Source of the DNA: Phycisphaerales bacterium | Lineage (GTDB): Bacteria > Planctomycetota > Phycisphaerae > Phycisphaerales > UBA1924 | DNA: 64,000 nt | Direction: 5' to 3' | Assembly: GCA_029260515.1 (NCBI GenBank) | Contig: JAJDDC010000096.1 | Location: forward strand, 310,001-374,000 | Shown here: positions 8,866 to 17,402 of the stretch, piece after piece | Numbering within the stretch: the stretch's first letter is position 1 | Layout of the letters: every line of letters starts with the position of its first letter | Position numbers and translations under genes: made by a program | The notes under the pieces: model-generated | The model's database searches: none | What the model was told of the DNA's origin: nothing | Seen by the model: the letters and a program-made list of their open reading frames with translations, nothing else

Positions 8866-10065
8866 ATGAATCCCACCGTCGTCCTCGCCTTCTCGGGCGG
8901 GCTGGATACGAGCTTCTGCGTCCCCTACCTCAAGGCGCAGGGGTACGACGTCGTCACACTCTTCGTCTCGACAGGGGGCGCCTCGGCCAAGGAATCCGGC
9001 GAGATCGAACGCCGCGCGATCGAGCTGGGCGCCCGCGAGCACATCGTCGAGGACGCGTCCGAGGAGCTCTGGGACAAGTTCGTCACACCCTTCGTCATGG
9101 GCGGCGTCCCGTATCAGGACCAGTACCCGCTGCTGTGCTCGGACCGATACGCGATCGTTGCGCACGCGGCGGCGTTGGCCGAGCGGATCGGGGCGGCCGC
9201 TGTCGCGCATGGGTGCACCGCGATGGGCAACGACCAGGTCCGCTTCGACGTCTCGCTCAAGTGTCTCACAGACCTGCCGATCCTGGCGCCTATCCGCGAG
9301 ATCCAGGGGCAGACCGACCGACCGCGCGAGTTCGAGCGGGCGTACCTCGAGGAGCGTGGTTTCGCGGCGCCCGCGGGCACTAAGCGCTACACGATCAACG
9401 AGAATCTCCTCGGCGCCACCTGCTCGGGCTCCGAGATCGACGAGTTCGAGGAGCCGGGCGAGGGCACGTACCGGATGACCTCGCCGCCGAGCAAACGCCC
9501 GGGCGAGCCCGACCGCGTCACGATCGGGTTCGAGAACGGCGTCGCGATCTCGATTGATGGGGGAGAGATGGCGGGCGCCCAGATCCTGGGCTCGCTCAAC
9601 GACCGCCTCGGCGCGCACGGCATCGGCCGCGGGATCTACACCGGCGACACCGTCCTGGGCCTGAAAGGGCGGATCGTCTACGAGGCGCCGGGTCTCGCGG
9701 CCCTGCTGATCGCCCACCGGGCGTTGGAGCAGACGGTACTCACGGTCGCGCAGGGCGCCTTCAAGCCGCTGGCCGCGAGGCGTTGGAGCGAGCTGGTCTA
9801 TTCGGGCTTCTTCTTCGACCCGCTCCGTGAGGATCTCGAGGCTTTGATCGTCTCGACGCAGCGCCGCGTGACCGGGTCGGTGACACTGCTCTCACACCAA
9901 GGCGTGTGCCAGGCGGTCGCCGTCGATACGCCCAACAAGATCGCGCCCCGGGACGCGGTGTACGCCCAGCACGCGCCGTGGACCGCGGCGGACGCCGAAG
10001 GTTTCATCAAGCTCGTCGGCCTGTCGAGCGTCACCGCGGCAAGGCGGGAGGTCGCGGGCGTCTGA
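8866..10065 (+). CDS. argG: argininosuccinate synthase
   Basis: A 399-residue ATP-dependent ligase that joins citrulline and aspartate. The PP-loop AFSGGLDTSF lies at residues 6-15, followed by conserved elements such as GCTAMGNDQVRFD and YTINENLLG. Length is typical. A GGAG box precedes the ATG at 8866, 22 nt after argF'. Its stop TGA overlaps the argE ATG by one base. In this acetylated pathway the citrulline it uses should come from deacetylation of acetylcitrulline by the next gene product. Confidence 0.95.
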   Translation: MNPTVVLAFSGGLDTSFCVPYLKAQGYDVVTLFVSTGGASAKESGEIERRAIELGAREHIVEDASEELWDKFVTPFVMGGVPYQDQYPLLCSDRYAIVAHAAALAERIGAAAVAHGCTAMGNDQVRFDVSLKCLTDLPILAPIREIQGQTDRPREFERAYLEERGFAAPAGTKRYTINENLLGATCSGSEIDEFEEPGEGTYRMTSPPSKRPGEPDRVTIGFENGVAISIDGGEMAGAQILGSLNDRLGAHGIGRGIYTGDTVLGLKGRIVYEAPGLAALLIAHRALEQTVLTVAQGAFKPLAARRWSELVYSGFFFDPLREDLEALIVSTQRRVTGSVTLLSHQGVCQAVAVDTPNKIAPRDAVYAQHAPWTAADAEGFIKLVGLSSVTAARREVAGV

Positions 10066-11105
10066 TGGACGCGATCCTCGCCCATCTCGGCGCCCTCGTC
10101 GCGGCGGACACACGCAATCCGCCACGCGCGATCACGCCGGAGCATGCGGCCGTGACGCACGTGGTCGGAGCACTCAAGGCGTGTGGCTTTGAGGTCGAAC
10201 TTCACGATCTGGGCGGCGGCAGCGTCAACATCCTCGGTACGCGTGGCGTTGCGACCACGCTCGTCAACTGCCACCTCGACACGGTGCCGGCGAGCGACGC
10301 GTGGACACGCGATCCGTTCAAGCTCACCATCGAGGGCCACCGGGCGTACGGGCTCGGCGCGTGCGACGTGAAGGGCGCCGCGGCGGTCCTGCTCGCGGCG
10401 GTCGGGGAGTCGGACGCCCCGGTTGCGGTGCTGTTCACGACGGACGAAGAAGCGGGACAGGCCACCTGCGTACGCACGTTCGTCGCCCACCCCCCGCCCG
10501 GCATCGAACGCGTGCTGGTCTGCGAGCCGACAGGGTGTCTGCTCGGTCTGTCACATCCGGGCCTGCTCTCCATCAAGGCGGGCTTCCGGGGTCGGGCGGC
10601 GCACAGCTCGTCGCCACACGCCGAGAGCGCCGTACACGACGGCGTTCGCTGGGCATCGGCACTCCTTGATCACTTCGCGGGCGCGAGCGACGGCGTGCAC
10701 AAACACCGCCTCAACATCGGGCGGATCGAGGGGGGCGAGAAGCCCAATATCTGTGCAGAGTCCGCGACGATCCTGTTCGGCGCCCGCCCCGCCAGCGAGC
10801 GGGACGCCGCGGACATCCTCGACGCGTGCGGCTCGGTCCTCGCGGGCGTCACGCCCGAGATCGAGGTCCGCTTCCGGGCGCCGGCGCTCGAGCCGGCGGC
10901 GGACGACGCGTTCGCAGACATCGCGATCGAGCGCGTCGGGGTGTTGCCTTTCTGGACCGAGGCCGCGTTGTTTGCAGAGGCCGGGCTGCCCGCGGCCGTG
11001 CTCGGGCCTGGGGATATCGCCCTGGCGCACTCGCCCGATGAGTACGTCGAACTCGCCCAGCTCGAACTCGCAAAGAACCGCTATCTCCAGATCATCGGGG
11101 CCTGA
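10065..11105 (+). CDS. argE: M20 deacetylase, probable N-acetylcitrulline deacetylase
   Basis: A 346-residue metallopeptidase-family (M20/ArgE/DapE) deacylase. Metal-site residues are visible: H70 and D72 in HLDTVP, D101 in GACDVKG, E128-E129 in TDEEAG, E154 in CEPT, and a late histidine in ALAHSPDEYV. The dimerisation domain lies at about residues 165-270. Given that the neighbouring carbamoyltransferase should produce acetylcitrulline, this enzyme most likely removes acetate from acetylcitrulline as in Xanthomonas, rather than from acetylornithine. The ATG shares one base with the argG stop, so translation is coupled. Confidence 0.88.
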   Translation: MDAILAHLGALVAADTRNPPRAITPEHAAVTHVVGALKACGFEVELHDLGGGSVNILGTRGVATTLVNCHLDTVPASDAWTRDPFKLTIEGHRAYGLGACDVKGAAAVLLAAVGESDAPVAVLFTTDEEAGQATCVRTFVAHPPPGIERVLVCEPTGCLLGLSHPGLLSIKAGFRGRAAHSSSPHAESAVHDGVRWASALLDHFAGASDGVHKHRLNIGRIEGGEKPNICAESATILFGARPASERDAADILDACGSVLAGVTPEIEVRFRAPALEPAADDAFADIAIERVGVLPFWTEAALFAEAGLPAAVLGPGDIALAHSPDEYVELAQLELAKNRYLQIIGA

Positions 11106-11107
11106 CC

Positions 11108-12445
11108 ATGCGCGCGCCGACAACACCCGACATCATCCAGAATCTCCTGCACAACATCGGCTCGCCCCGCGAGACGGCGCTGTATCTCTCGCTGTTGCGT
11201 CGGGGCAAGGACACCCCGGGCGTGCTTGTCAAGGTGGGCGGGGCGGTCCTGCGCGACCAGCTCGACGAGCTTGTGGGCGCCCTCGCGTTCCTCGCGGGCG
11301 TGGGCGTGACGCCGGTCGTCGTGCATGGCGGGGGGCCCCAGCTTGACGATGCGCTCGAGCAGGCGGGGGTCGCGAGCGAGCGCGTGGACGGGCAACGGGT
11401 GACGACGCCCCAGGTCCTCGCGGTCGCACGGCGCGTGTTCCACGCCGAGGGCGAACGCCTGTCCGAGCGGCTGGAGCGTGCGGGCGTGCGTGCCAGACCT
11501 GTCATCTCCGGGCTGGTCGAGGCCGAGCCATTGGACGCCGATCGTCTGGGGCTGGTGGGCACGGCGTCGGGCCTGCGCGCCGAGTCGTTGCTGGCGGCGT
11601 GGGGGTCGGGCGTGATCCCGATCGTGCCCTCGCTGGGCGAGACGAGCGGCGGGCAGATCCTCAACGTCAACGCCGACGCGGTGGCCGCGATGCTCGTGCA
11701 CCGCCTGGCGATCCCCAAGGTCGTGTTCCTGACCGGCACGGGCGGCCTGCTCGATGCCCAGGGCAAGCGCGTGCTCGCGGTCAACCTCGCGGAGGACTAC
11801 GACCGCCTGCTCAACGAAGGCGTCGTGAGCGGGGGGATGGCGGTCAAGCTCCGCGAGATCAAGGCGATGCTCGACGCCCACCCGGGCGAGTGCTCGGTCT
11901 CGATCGCCTCGCCCGACCATCTGGCCCGGGAGCTGCTTACGCACCGTGGTGACGGGACGCTGGTGCGTAAGGGCGTGACGATCGCCGAGGTGCACGAGCT
12001 GAGTGGCGAGGACAAGTCGGTCCTCGGGAAGCTGATCGAGTCGAGCTTCGCCAGGACGCTGCGCGATGACTACTTCGAGGTCACGCCGATTACGCGGGTA
12101 CTGGTATCGAGTGATCGGCTTGCCGCGGCGGTGCTCCTGGAGACCGAGCACGCGACGTACCTGGACAAGTTCGCGGTCACGCCCGAGGCCCAGGGCGCGG
12201 GCGTCGGGGCATCGCTGTGGAGGCGGATCACGGAGACGTCGCCGCGACTGTTCTGGAGGTGCCGCGTGGACAACCCGATCTCGCGGTGGTATTTCGAGCG
12301 GGCCGACGGCATGGCCCGGCATGAGAACTGGATCGTGTTCTGGCGCGGGATGGAGAACCGGCGCGAGATCGACCGGTGCGTCCGCTGGTCTCTGGCGGTC
12401 GAGCCCTCGTTCGTGATCGCGAAGGAGAGCCCTGTTGTCGTCTGA
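11108..12445 (+). CDS. argB: bifunctional N-acetylglutamate kinase / N-acetylglutamate synthase (NAGS/K type)
   Basis: A 445-residue fusion. Residues 35-285 are an amino acid kinase domain: VKVGG (41-45) and HGGGPQLD (73-80) are the phosphate-binding loops, and LTGTGGLLD the nucleotide side. Residues 295-440 form a GNAT domain of the vertebrate-like NAGS type, with the acetyl-CoA loop AQGAGVGASL near residue 360. Such fusions catalyse both the first and second steps of arginine synthesis in Xanthomonas and relatives and resemble mammalian NAGS. No separate argA or argJ is present in the window, which fits a bifunctional protein. Start is 2 nt after argE. Confidence 0.9.
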   Translation: MRAPTTPDIIQNLLHNIGSPRETALYLSLLRRGKDTPGVLVKVGGAVLRDQLDELVGALAFLAGVGVTPVVVHGGGPQLDDALEQAGVASERVDGQRVTTPQVLAVARRVFHAEGERLSERLERAGVRARPVISGLVEAEPLDADRLGLVGTASGLRAESLLAAWGSGVIPIVPSLGETSGGQILNVNADAVAAMLVHRLAIPKVVFLTGTGGLLDAQGKRVLAVNLAEDYDRLLNEGVVSGGMAVKLREIKAMLDAHPGECSVSIASPDHLARELLTHRGDGTLVRKGVTIAEVHELSGEDKSVLGKLIESSFARTLRDDYFEVTPITRVLVSSDRLAAAVLLETEHATYLDKFAVTPEAQGAGVGASLWRRITETSPRLFWRCRVDNPISRWYFERADGMARHENWIVFWRGMENRREIDRCVRWSLAVEPSFVIAKESPVVV

Positions 12446-13388
12446 GGCGTTCACCATCGGGATCATCGGCGGGCGCGGGCACGTGGGCGCCGAGCTTGTC
12501 GGCTTGCTCGCGGGGCATCCCGGGCTGTTGCTGACGATGCTCGCGTCGCGATCCGGCGCGGGGCGGACGGCCGGTGAGCTGATCCCGGGCGCGCCCGACG
12601 GGCTCGTGCTCGAGGACATCTCGCCCGAGGCGCTCGCGGAGCGCGCGCCGGACGTGACGGTTCTCGCCCTGGGCAACGGCGAGAACGGGGCGTACGCCCG
12701 GGCCGCGGCGGGGCGGTCGCGAGTCGTGCTGGATCTGAGCGCGGACCACCGGTTCGATGAGGGCTGGGTGTACGGCTTGTCGGAGTTGAACGCCGAGGCG
12801 ATCCGGGGCGCGTCGCGGATTGCAAACCCGGGGTGCTATGCGACGGCGATGATGCTGGCGTTGGCGCCGCTGGGCGAAGACCTCGACGGGGCGCCCGTGT
12901 GCTTTGGTGTCTCGGGCTACAGCGGGGCGGGCGCGACGCCCTCGCCCCGCAACGACCCGGCGAACCTGGCCGACAATATCCTGCCATATGCGCTCGTCGG
13001 GCACACGCACGAGCGGGAGGTGAGCCGGCATCTGGGCACGCGTGTGCGGTTCTGCCCGAGCGTCGCACCGTTCTTCCGTGGGATCATGCTCACGGCGCGG
13101 GTCAGACTGCGGTCGACCGCTGACGCGGCGGTGGTCGAGAGCCGCCTGCACTCGTTCTACGAGGGGGCGCCGCTGGTGTCCGTGCTTGCGGGGAAGACAC
13201 CCCGAGTGCCGGACGTCGCGGGGACGAACACGGCCCAGATCGGTGGCGTGACGGTCGGCGCCGAGGATCCGCAGGAGGTCGGGCTGGTGTGCGCGATCGA
13301 CAACCTCCGTAAGGGCGCCGCGAGCCAGGCGTTGCAGAACATCAACCTGGCCTTGGGGCTGGACGAGCTTGAGGGGATCGAGCGATGA
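12435..13388 (+). CDS. argC: N-acetyl-gamma-glutamyl-phosphate reductase
   Basis: A 317-residue NADPH-dependent reductase. The TTG start at 12435 is chosen because AAGGAG lies at 12422-12427 with a 7-nt spacer and the protein begins directly with the nucleotide-binding strand FTIGIIGGRGHVG. The active-site cysteine is C134 in NPGCYAT. The C-terminal half has VFFRG-type substrate loops (SVAPFFRGIM) and VCAIDNLRKGAA. It overlaps argB by 11 nt and argH by 4 nt. TTG as start may lower its yield compared with its neighbours. Confidence 0.93.
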   Translation: MSSEAFTIGIIGGRGHVGAELVGLLAGHPGLLLTMLASRSGAGRTAGELIPGAPDGLVLEDISPEALAERAPDVTVLALGNGENGAYARAAAGRSRVVLDLSADHRFDEGWVYGLSELNAEAIRGASRIANPGCYATAMMLALAPLGEDLDGAPVCFGVSGYSGAGATPSPRNDPANLADNILPYALVGHTHEREVSRHLGTRVRFCPSVAPFFRGIMLTARVRLRSTADAAVVESRLHSFYEGAPLVSVLAGKTPRVPDVAGTNTAQIGGVTVGAEDPQEVGLVCAIDNLRKGAASQALQNINLALGLDELEGIER

Positions 13389-14680
13389 GCAAGCCCCTGT
13401 GGCACGCCGAGGGTCGGGACGTGGACGAGCGGGCGATGCGGTTCATGGCGGGCGAGGACGCACGGCTTGACGCCGAACTGCTGCCGTTTGACATCATCGC
13501 GACGCGCGCGCACGTCCGCGGGCTCGGGCGGATCGGCGCGCTGGCGGGCGAGGACGTGGACAAACTCGTCCGGGCGCTGGACGAGATCGCCCGTGATGTC
13601 GAGTCGGGTGGGTTGGTGATGAGCGGCACGTTCGAGGACGGGCACTCGGCGATCGAGGCGTGGCTCACGGACCGACTGGGCGAGGCCGGCAAGCGCGTCC
13701 ACCTGGGGCGGAGCCGGAACGATCAGGTGCTGATCGCGACGCGGCTGTACTGCCTTGACCGGATCGGGCGGCTGCGGGCCGCGGCGGTCGAGTCGGGACG
13801 GGCCGCCCTGCGGCGGGCGCGCGAGAACGAGCACACGCTCATGCCCGGGTTCACACACCTGCAGCGTGCTGTGCCCTCGAGCGTTGGCCTATGGATGGGG
13901 TCGTTCGCCGAGTCGTTCGCGGACGACGCAGAGCTGCTGGCCCTGACGGCGTCGTGGATGGACGCCTCGCCCCTGGGGGTCGCGGCGGGGTACGGGGTGA
14001 ACCTGCCCCTGGATCGGGACGGGGTGGCGTACGAGCTTGGCCTGGTGCGGCTGCACGTCAACCCGATGCACGCGCAGGCGACGCGGGGCAAGCTGGAGCA
14101 CCAGGCTCTGGCGTCTGCGTGGCAGGTGATGCAGACGGTGCGGCGTTTGTCGTGGGACCTGGTGCTGTTCGCGACCGCGGAGTTCGGTTTCGTGACGCTG
14201 CCGGATGGGGCGACGACGGGCTCATCGATCATGCCCAACAAGCGGAACCCGGACCTGGCGGAGCTGCTGCGGGCGGCCCCGTCGGTCGTAGGCGGGTGCA
14301 TGGCGGAGCTGCAGCAACTGCTGTCGCTGCCGAGCGGGTATCACCGGGATCTGCAGGGCGCCAAGCCGCCGTTGATCCGTGGGCTCCGTGTCGCGATCGA
14401 CGCGGTCGGGCTCGTGCCTTGGTTGATCGACGGTCTGGCGTTCGACGCCGAGCGGATGCGCGGGGCGTGCGACCCGGCGATGCTGGCGACGGACCGGGCG
14501 GTGGAGCTGGCGGCGGGGGGGGTTGCGTTCCGGGATGCGTACAAGCAGGTCGCCGAGTCGTTGGGCGAACTGGCGGACCGCGATCCGGCCGAGAGCCTGC
14601 GGGCGCGGGTCTCGCCCGGGGCGACGGCGGACCTGCGGCTGGACGAGATCGGTGCGCGGCTGGATTCGTTCGCCGGGTAG
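13385..14680 (+). CDS. argH: argininosuccinate lyase
   Basis: A 431-residue member of the fumarase/aspartase superfamily that releases arginine and fumarate. The signature GSSIMPNKRNPD spans residues 279-290, with the catalytic serine on this loop. HLGRSRNDQ and PGFTHLQRAVPSS are the two other conserved regions. Somewhat shorter than the 460 residues usual for ArgH, but the core is complete. ATG overlaps the argC stop (ATGA). It is the last gene of the arg operon and converges on the deoxyhypusine synthase-like gene with 17 nt between stops; I see no clear terminator. Confidence 0.95.
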   Translation: MSKPLWHAEGRDVDERAMRFMAGEDARLDAELLPFDIIATRAHVRGLGRIGALAGEDVDKLVRALDEIARDVESGGLVMSGTFEDGHSAIEAWLTDRLGEAGKRVHLGRSRNDQVLIATRLYCLDRIGRLRAAAVESGRAALRRARENEHTLMPGFTHLQRAVPSSVGLWMGSFAESFADDAELLALTASWMDASPLGVAAGYGVNLPLDRDGVAYELGLVRLHVNPMHAQATRGKLEHQALASAWQVMQTVRRLSWDLVLFATAEFGFVTLPDGATTGSSIMPNKRNPDLAELLRAAPSVVGGCMAELQQLLSLPSGYHRDLQGAKPPLIRGLRVAIDAVGLVPWLIDGLAFDAERMRGACDPAMLATDRAVELAAGGVAFRDAYKQVAESLGELADRDPAESLRARVSPGATADLRLDEIGARLDSFAG

Positions 14681-14697
14681 GGCCCGGGCTCGTCCGT

Positions 14698-15666
14698 TTA
14701 CCAGCCCAGGACCTTGGCGAATATGAGCGGCGCGACGATGGTCGCGTCGGACTCGATGATGAACATGTCGGACTCGGGCCCGAGCTTTCCCCAGGTGATC
14801 TTCTCGTTGGGGACGGCGCCCGAGTAGGAGCCGTAGCTGGTGGTGCTGTCGGAGATCTGGCAGAAGTAGGACCAGACCGGTGTTTGTTTCTTGAGATCGA
14901 AGCGGAGCATGGGGACGACGCAGATGGGGAAGTCGCCTGCGATGCCGCCGCCGATCTGGAAGAAGCCCGGGGCGCGTTTGTCGGACTGGCGTGCCTGGTA
15001 CCAGCGGGCCATGGCCGCCATGTACTCGGTGCCGGGCTTGACGATGTCGGTGGAGGCGAGCGTGCCGTCCATGACGCGGGCAACGAAGATGTTGCCCAGG
15101 GTCGAGTCCTCCCAGCCGGGGACGAAGATCGGGAGGTCCTTCTCGCACGCGGCTGTGAGCCAGGAGTTCTTGGGGTCGCCCTCGTACTCGTGGGCCAGGG
15201 CGCCCGAGCGGATCAGCTCGCAGACGTACTCGTGGGGGAGGCGGCGCTCGCCCTGCTCGCCGGCGTTCTTCCACATGGGGATGATGGCCCGCTCGATCTT
15301 GCGCATTGCGGCGTCTTCGGGGATGCAGGTGTCTGTCACCCTGGCGAGGCCCTCGTCGAGGAGCGCCTGCTCGTCGTCGGCGGTCAGGTCGCGGTAGCCC
15401 GAGACCCGCCTGTACTGGTTGTGGGCGACGAGGCGGAAGACGTCTTCCTCGAGGTTGGCCCCGGTACAGCAGATCGCGTGGACCTTGCCCTGTCGGATCA
15501 TCTCGGCCAGGGAGCGGCCCAGTTCGGCGGTGCTCATGGCGCCGGCGAGGGTTACGTACATCGCCGCCCCGTCGTCCACAGCCCGGGCGTACGCCTCGCT
15601 GGCGTCCTTGAGAGCCGCGGCGTTGAAGTGGCGGTAATGCTCGTCGATGAACTGGCTGACGTTCAA
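14698..15666 (-). CDS. deoxyhypusine synthase-like protein
   Basis: A 322-residue bacterial member of the deoxyhypusine synthase family. The TTG start at 15666 is chosen because GAAGG lies 7 nt upstream and the protein then begins with VSQFIDEHYRHFNAAAL, as in relatives; an open frame continues to 15840 without similarity. The NAD-site pattern and the lysine that forms the imine intermediate, in ITWGK, are retained. Bacteria lack eIF5A, so these proteins act instead on polyamines; homospermidine synthase activity has been reported for some. Nearby decarboxylase and GABA genes support a polyamine role. Exact product is inference. Confidence 0.8.
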   Translation of the reverse strand: MNVSQFIDEHYRHFNAAALKDASEAYARAVDDGAAMYVTLAGAMSTAELGRSLAEMIRQGKVHAICCTGANLEEDVFRLVAHNQYRRVSGYRDLTADDEQALLDEGLARVTDTCIPEDAAMRKIERAIIPMWKNAGEQGERRLPHEYVCELIRSGALAHEYEGDPKNSWLTAACEKDLPIFVPGWEDSTLGNIFVARVMDGTLASTDIVKPGTEYMAAMARWYQARQSDKRAPGFFQIGGGIAGDFPICVVPMLRFDLKKQTPVWSYFCQISDSTTSYGSYSGAVPNEKITWGKLGPESDMFIIESDATIVAPLIFAKVLGW

Positions 15667-15926
15667 GTGATGGCCTTCGCTCTCGGACGGGGGTTGGACC
15701 GGAAGTCGTGGGCCGGGTGCAGGGGCGCGCCGGACGCCCTGGCTCCGCCGGTCTGCGCGGGGGGTCATCATACCGCACGCCTCGCGGGCTGGTTTCCGGG
15801 TGCACGACGCCGGTTCGGGCGATTGCCAGCGGGGCGTCACCTACTATTGCGCGGTCTCGCACAACGACCGGCGCGGGCTGGAATCTGAGCTGGGGGTTGC
15901 GTGCGATCCTGATTGGGGAACACGGC

Positions 15927-17360
15927 GTGCAGAGCGCGAACTTGATCGGCGGCGAGTGGGTGCGGGCGGCGGGCGGCGCGGGCCACCAGGTGACCAACCC
16001 GGCGACCGACGCGGTCTTGGCCGAGATCCCGTCGATGGGCGCCGACGAGACCCGCCAGGCGATCGGCAGCGCCCGGGACGCGTGGGGGGGGTGGCGCGGG
16101 CGGACCGCGGCAGACCGGGGGGCGCTGGTCGGACTGCTCGCGGGCCTCATGCGTCGGGACGCGGACCGCCTGGCGCGCCTGATGACCGCCGAGCAGGGCA
16201 AGCCACTGGCGGAGGCCGCGGGCGAGATCGAGTACGCGGCCTCGTTCCTCGACTGGGCGGGCGAGGAGGGCAAGCGTCTGTTCGGCGACATGATCCCCGC
16301 GTCCGACGCGTCCAAGCGGATTCTTGTGCTGCGTCAGCCGGTGGGTGTCGCGGCGATCATCACGCCTTGGAACTTCCCGTCGGCGATGATTACGAGAAAG
16401 CTCGGGCCCGCACTGGCCGCGGGCTGCACCGCCGTCATCAAGCCCTCGGAGCTGACGCCTCTGTCGGCGATCGCGATCGGGGAGCTTGCGGTCGAGGCGG
16501 GGTTCCCGCCGGGGGTGGTCAACATCGTGACTGGGGACGCCGCGACGATCGGTGACGCGTTCTTCGACGACGACCGGGTCCGCAAGCTTTCGTTCACGGG
16601 CTCGACGGGCGTGGGGCAGAAGCTGATGGCGAAGGGGGCCAAGAACCTGCTCCGGTTGTCGATGGAGCTGGGGGGGCACGCGCCGTTTATCGTGTTCGAG
16701 GACGCTGACCTGGACAAGGCGATTGCGGCGGCGGTGTCGTGCAAGTACCGCAACGCGGGGCAGACGTGCATCTGCGCCAACCGGTTCTATGTGCAGGACG
16801 CGATCTACGACAGGTTCATGAGCGGGTTCGCGGAGGCGGTCCGGGCGCTGAAAGTTGGCGAGGGGACGGGCGAGGGAGTCGCGATCGGGCCGCTGATCAA
16901 CGACAAGGCGGTCGAGAAGGTCGAGAAGCATGTCGCCGACGCACGCGAGAAGGGCGGGAGGGTGCTCGTCGGGGGCGAGCGTGTAAACATTGACGGGCTC
17001 GCGGACCGATTCTACGCGCCGACACTGATCGACGGGATGACACCCGAGATGCTCCTGCATACGGAGGAGACGTTTGGGCCGGTCGCGGCTGTGCGGCGGT
17101 TCACGACCGAGGACGAGGTGGTCGCGTGGGCGAACGACTCGGAGTTCGGGCTGGCGTCGTACTTCTTCACGCGGGACGCGTCGCGGCTGATGCGTGTGGC
17201 CGAGGCGCTCGAATACGGGATCGTCGGGGCCAACGATGGCGGGCCCTCGACGGCCCAGGCGCCGTTCGGGGGTGTCAAACACTCGGGGTTTGGGCGCGAG
17301 GGCGGGAAGTACGTGATGGACGAGTACACAGAGTACAAGTACGTGTCTTGGGCTCTGTGA
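15927..17360 (+). CDS. gabD: succinate-semialdehyde dehydrogenase-like aldehyde dehydrogenase
   Basis: A 477-residue NAD(P)-dependent aldehyde dehydrogenase. The GTG at 15927 gives the usual length and starts at the conserved ANLIGGEWV; the open frame extends upstream without similarity. Catalytic residues are the glutamate in MELGGHAPF and the cysteine in GQTCICAN. TPWNFP and FTGSTGVG are the nucleotide-binding motifs. The CICAN active site and PFGGVKHSGFGREGG C-terminal motif are typical of GabD. It is followed by a GABA-type aminotransferase, so the pair should turn 4-aminobutyrate into succinate. Substrate is inferred. Confidence 0.88.
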   Translation: MQSANLIGGEWVRAAGGAGHQVTNPATDAVLAEIPSMGADETRQAIGSARDAWGGWRGRTAADRGALVGLLAGLMRRDADRLARLMTAEQGKPLAEAAGEIEYAASFLDWAGEEGKRLFGDMIPASDASKRILVLRQPVGVAAIITPWNFPSAMITRKLGPALAAGCTAVIKPSELTPLSAIAIGELAVEAGFPPGVVNIVTGDAATIGDAFFDDDRVRKLSFTGSTGVGQKLMAKGAKNLLRLSMELGGHAPFIVFEDADLDKAIAAAVSCKYRNAGQTCICANRFYVQDAIYDRFMSGFAEAVRALKVGEGTGEGVAIGPLINDKAVEKVEKHVADAREKGGRVLVGGERVNIDGLADRFYAPTLIDGMTPEMLLHTEETFGPVAAVRRFTTEDEVVAWANDSEFGLASYFFTRDASRLMRVAEALEYGIVGANDGGPSTAQAPFGGVKHSGFGREGGKYVMDEYTEYKYVSWAL

Positions 17361-17402
17361 GGCGGTCTGTGTCGCGGGGGTGTCCCCGCACGGAGTTCAC
17401 CG

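Noticed and set aside
11081..12676. 531-codon minus-strand frame
   Set aside because: Antisense to argB; no motif.
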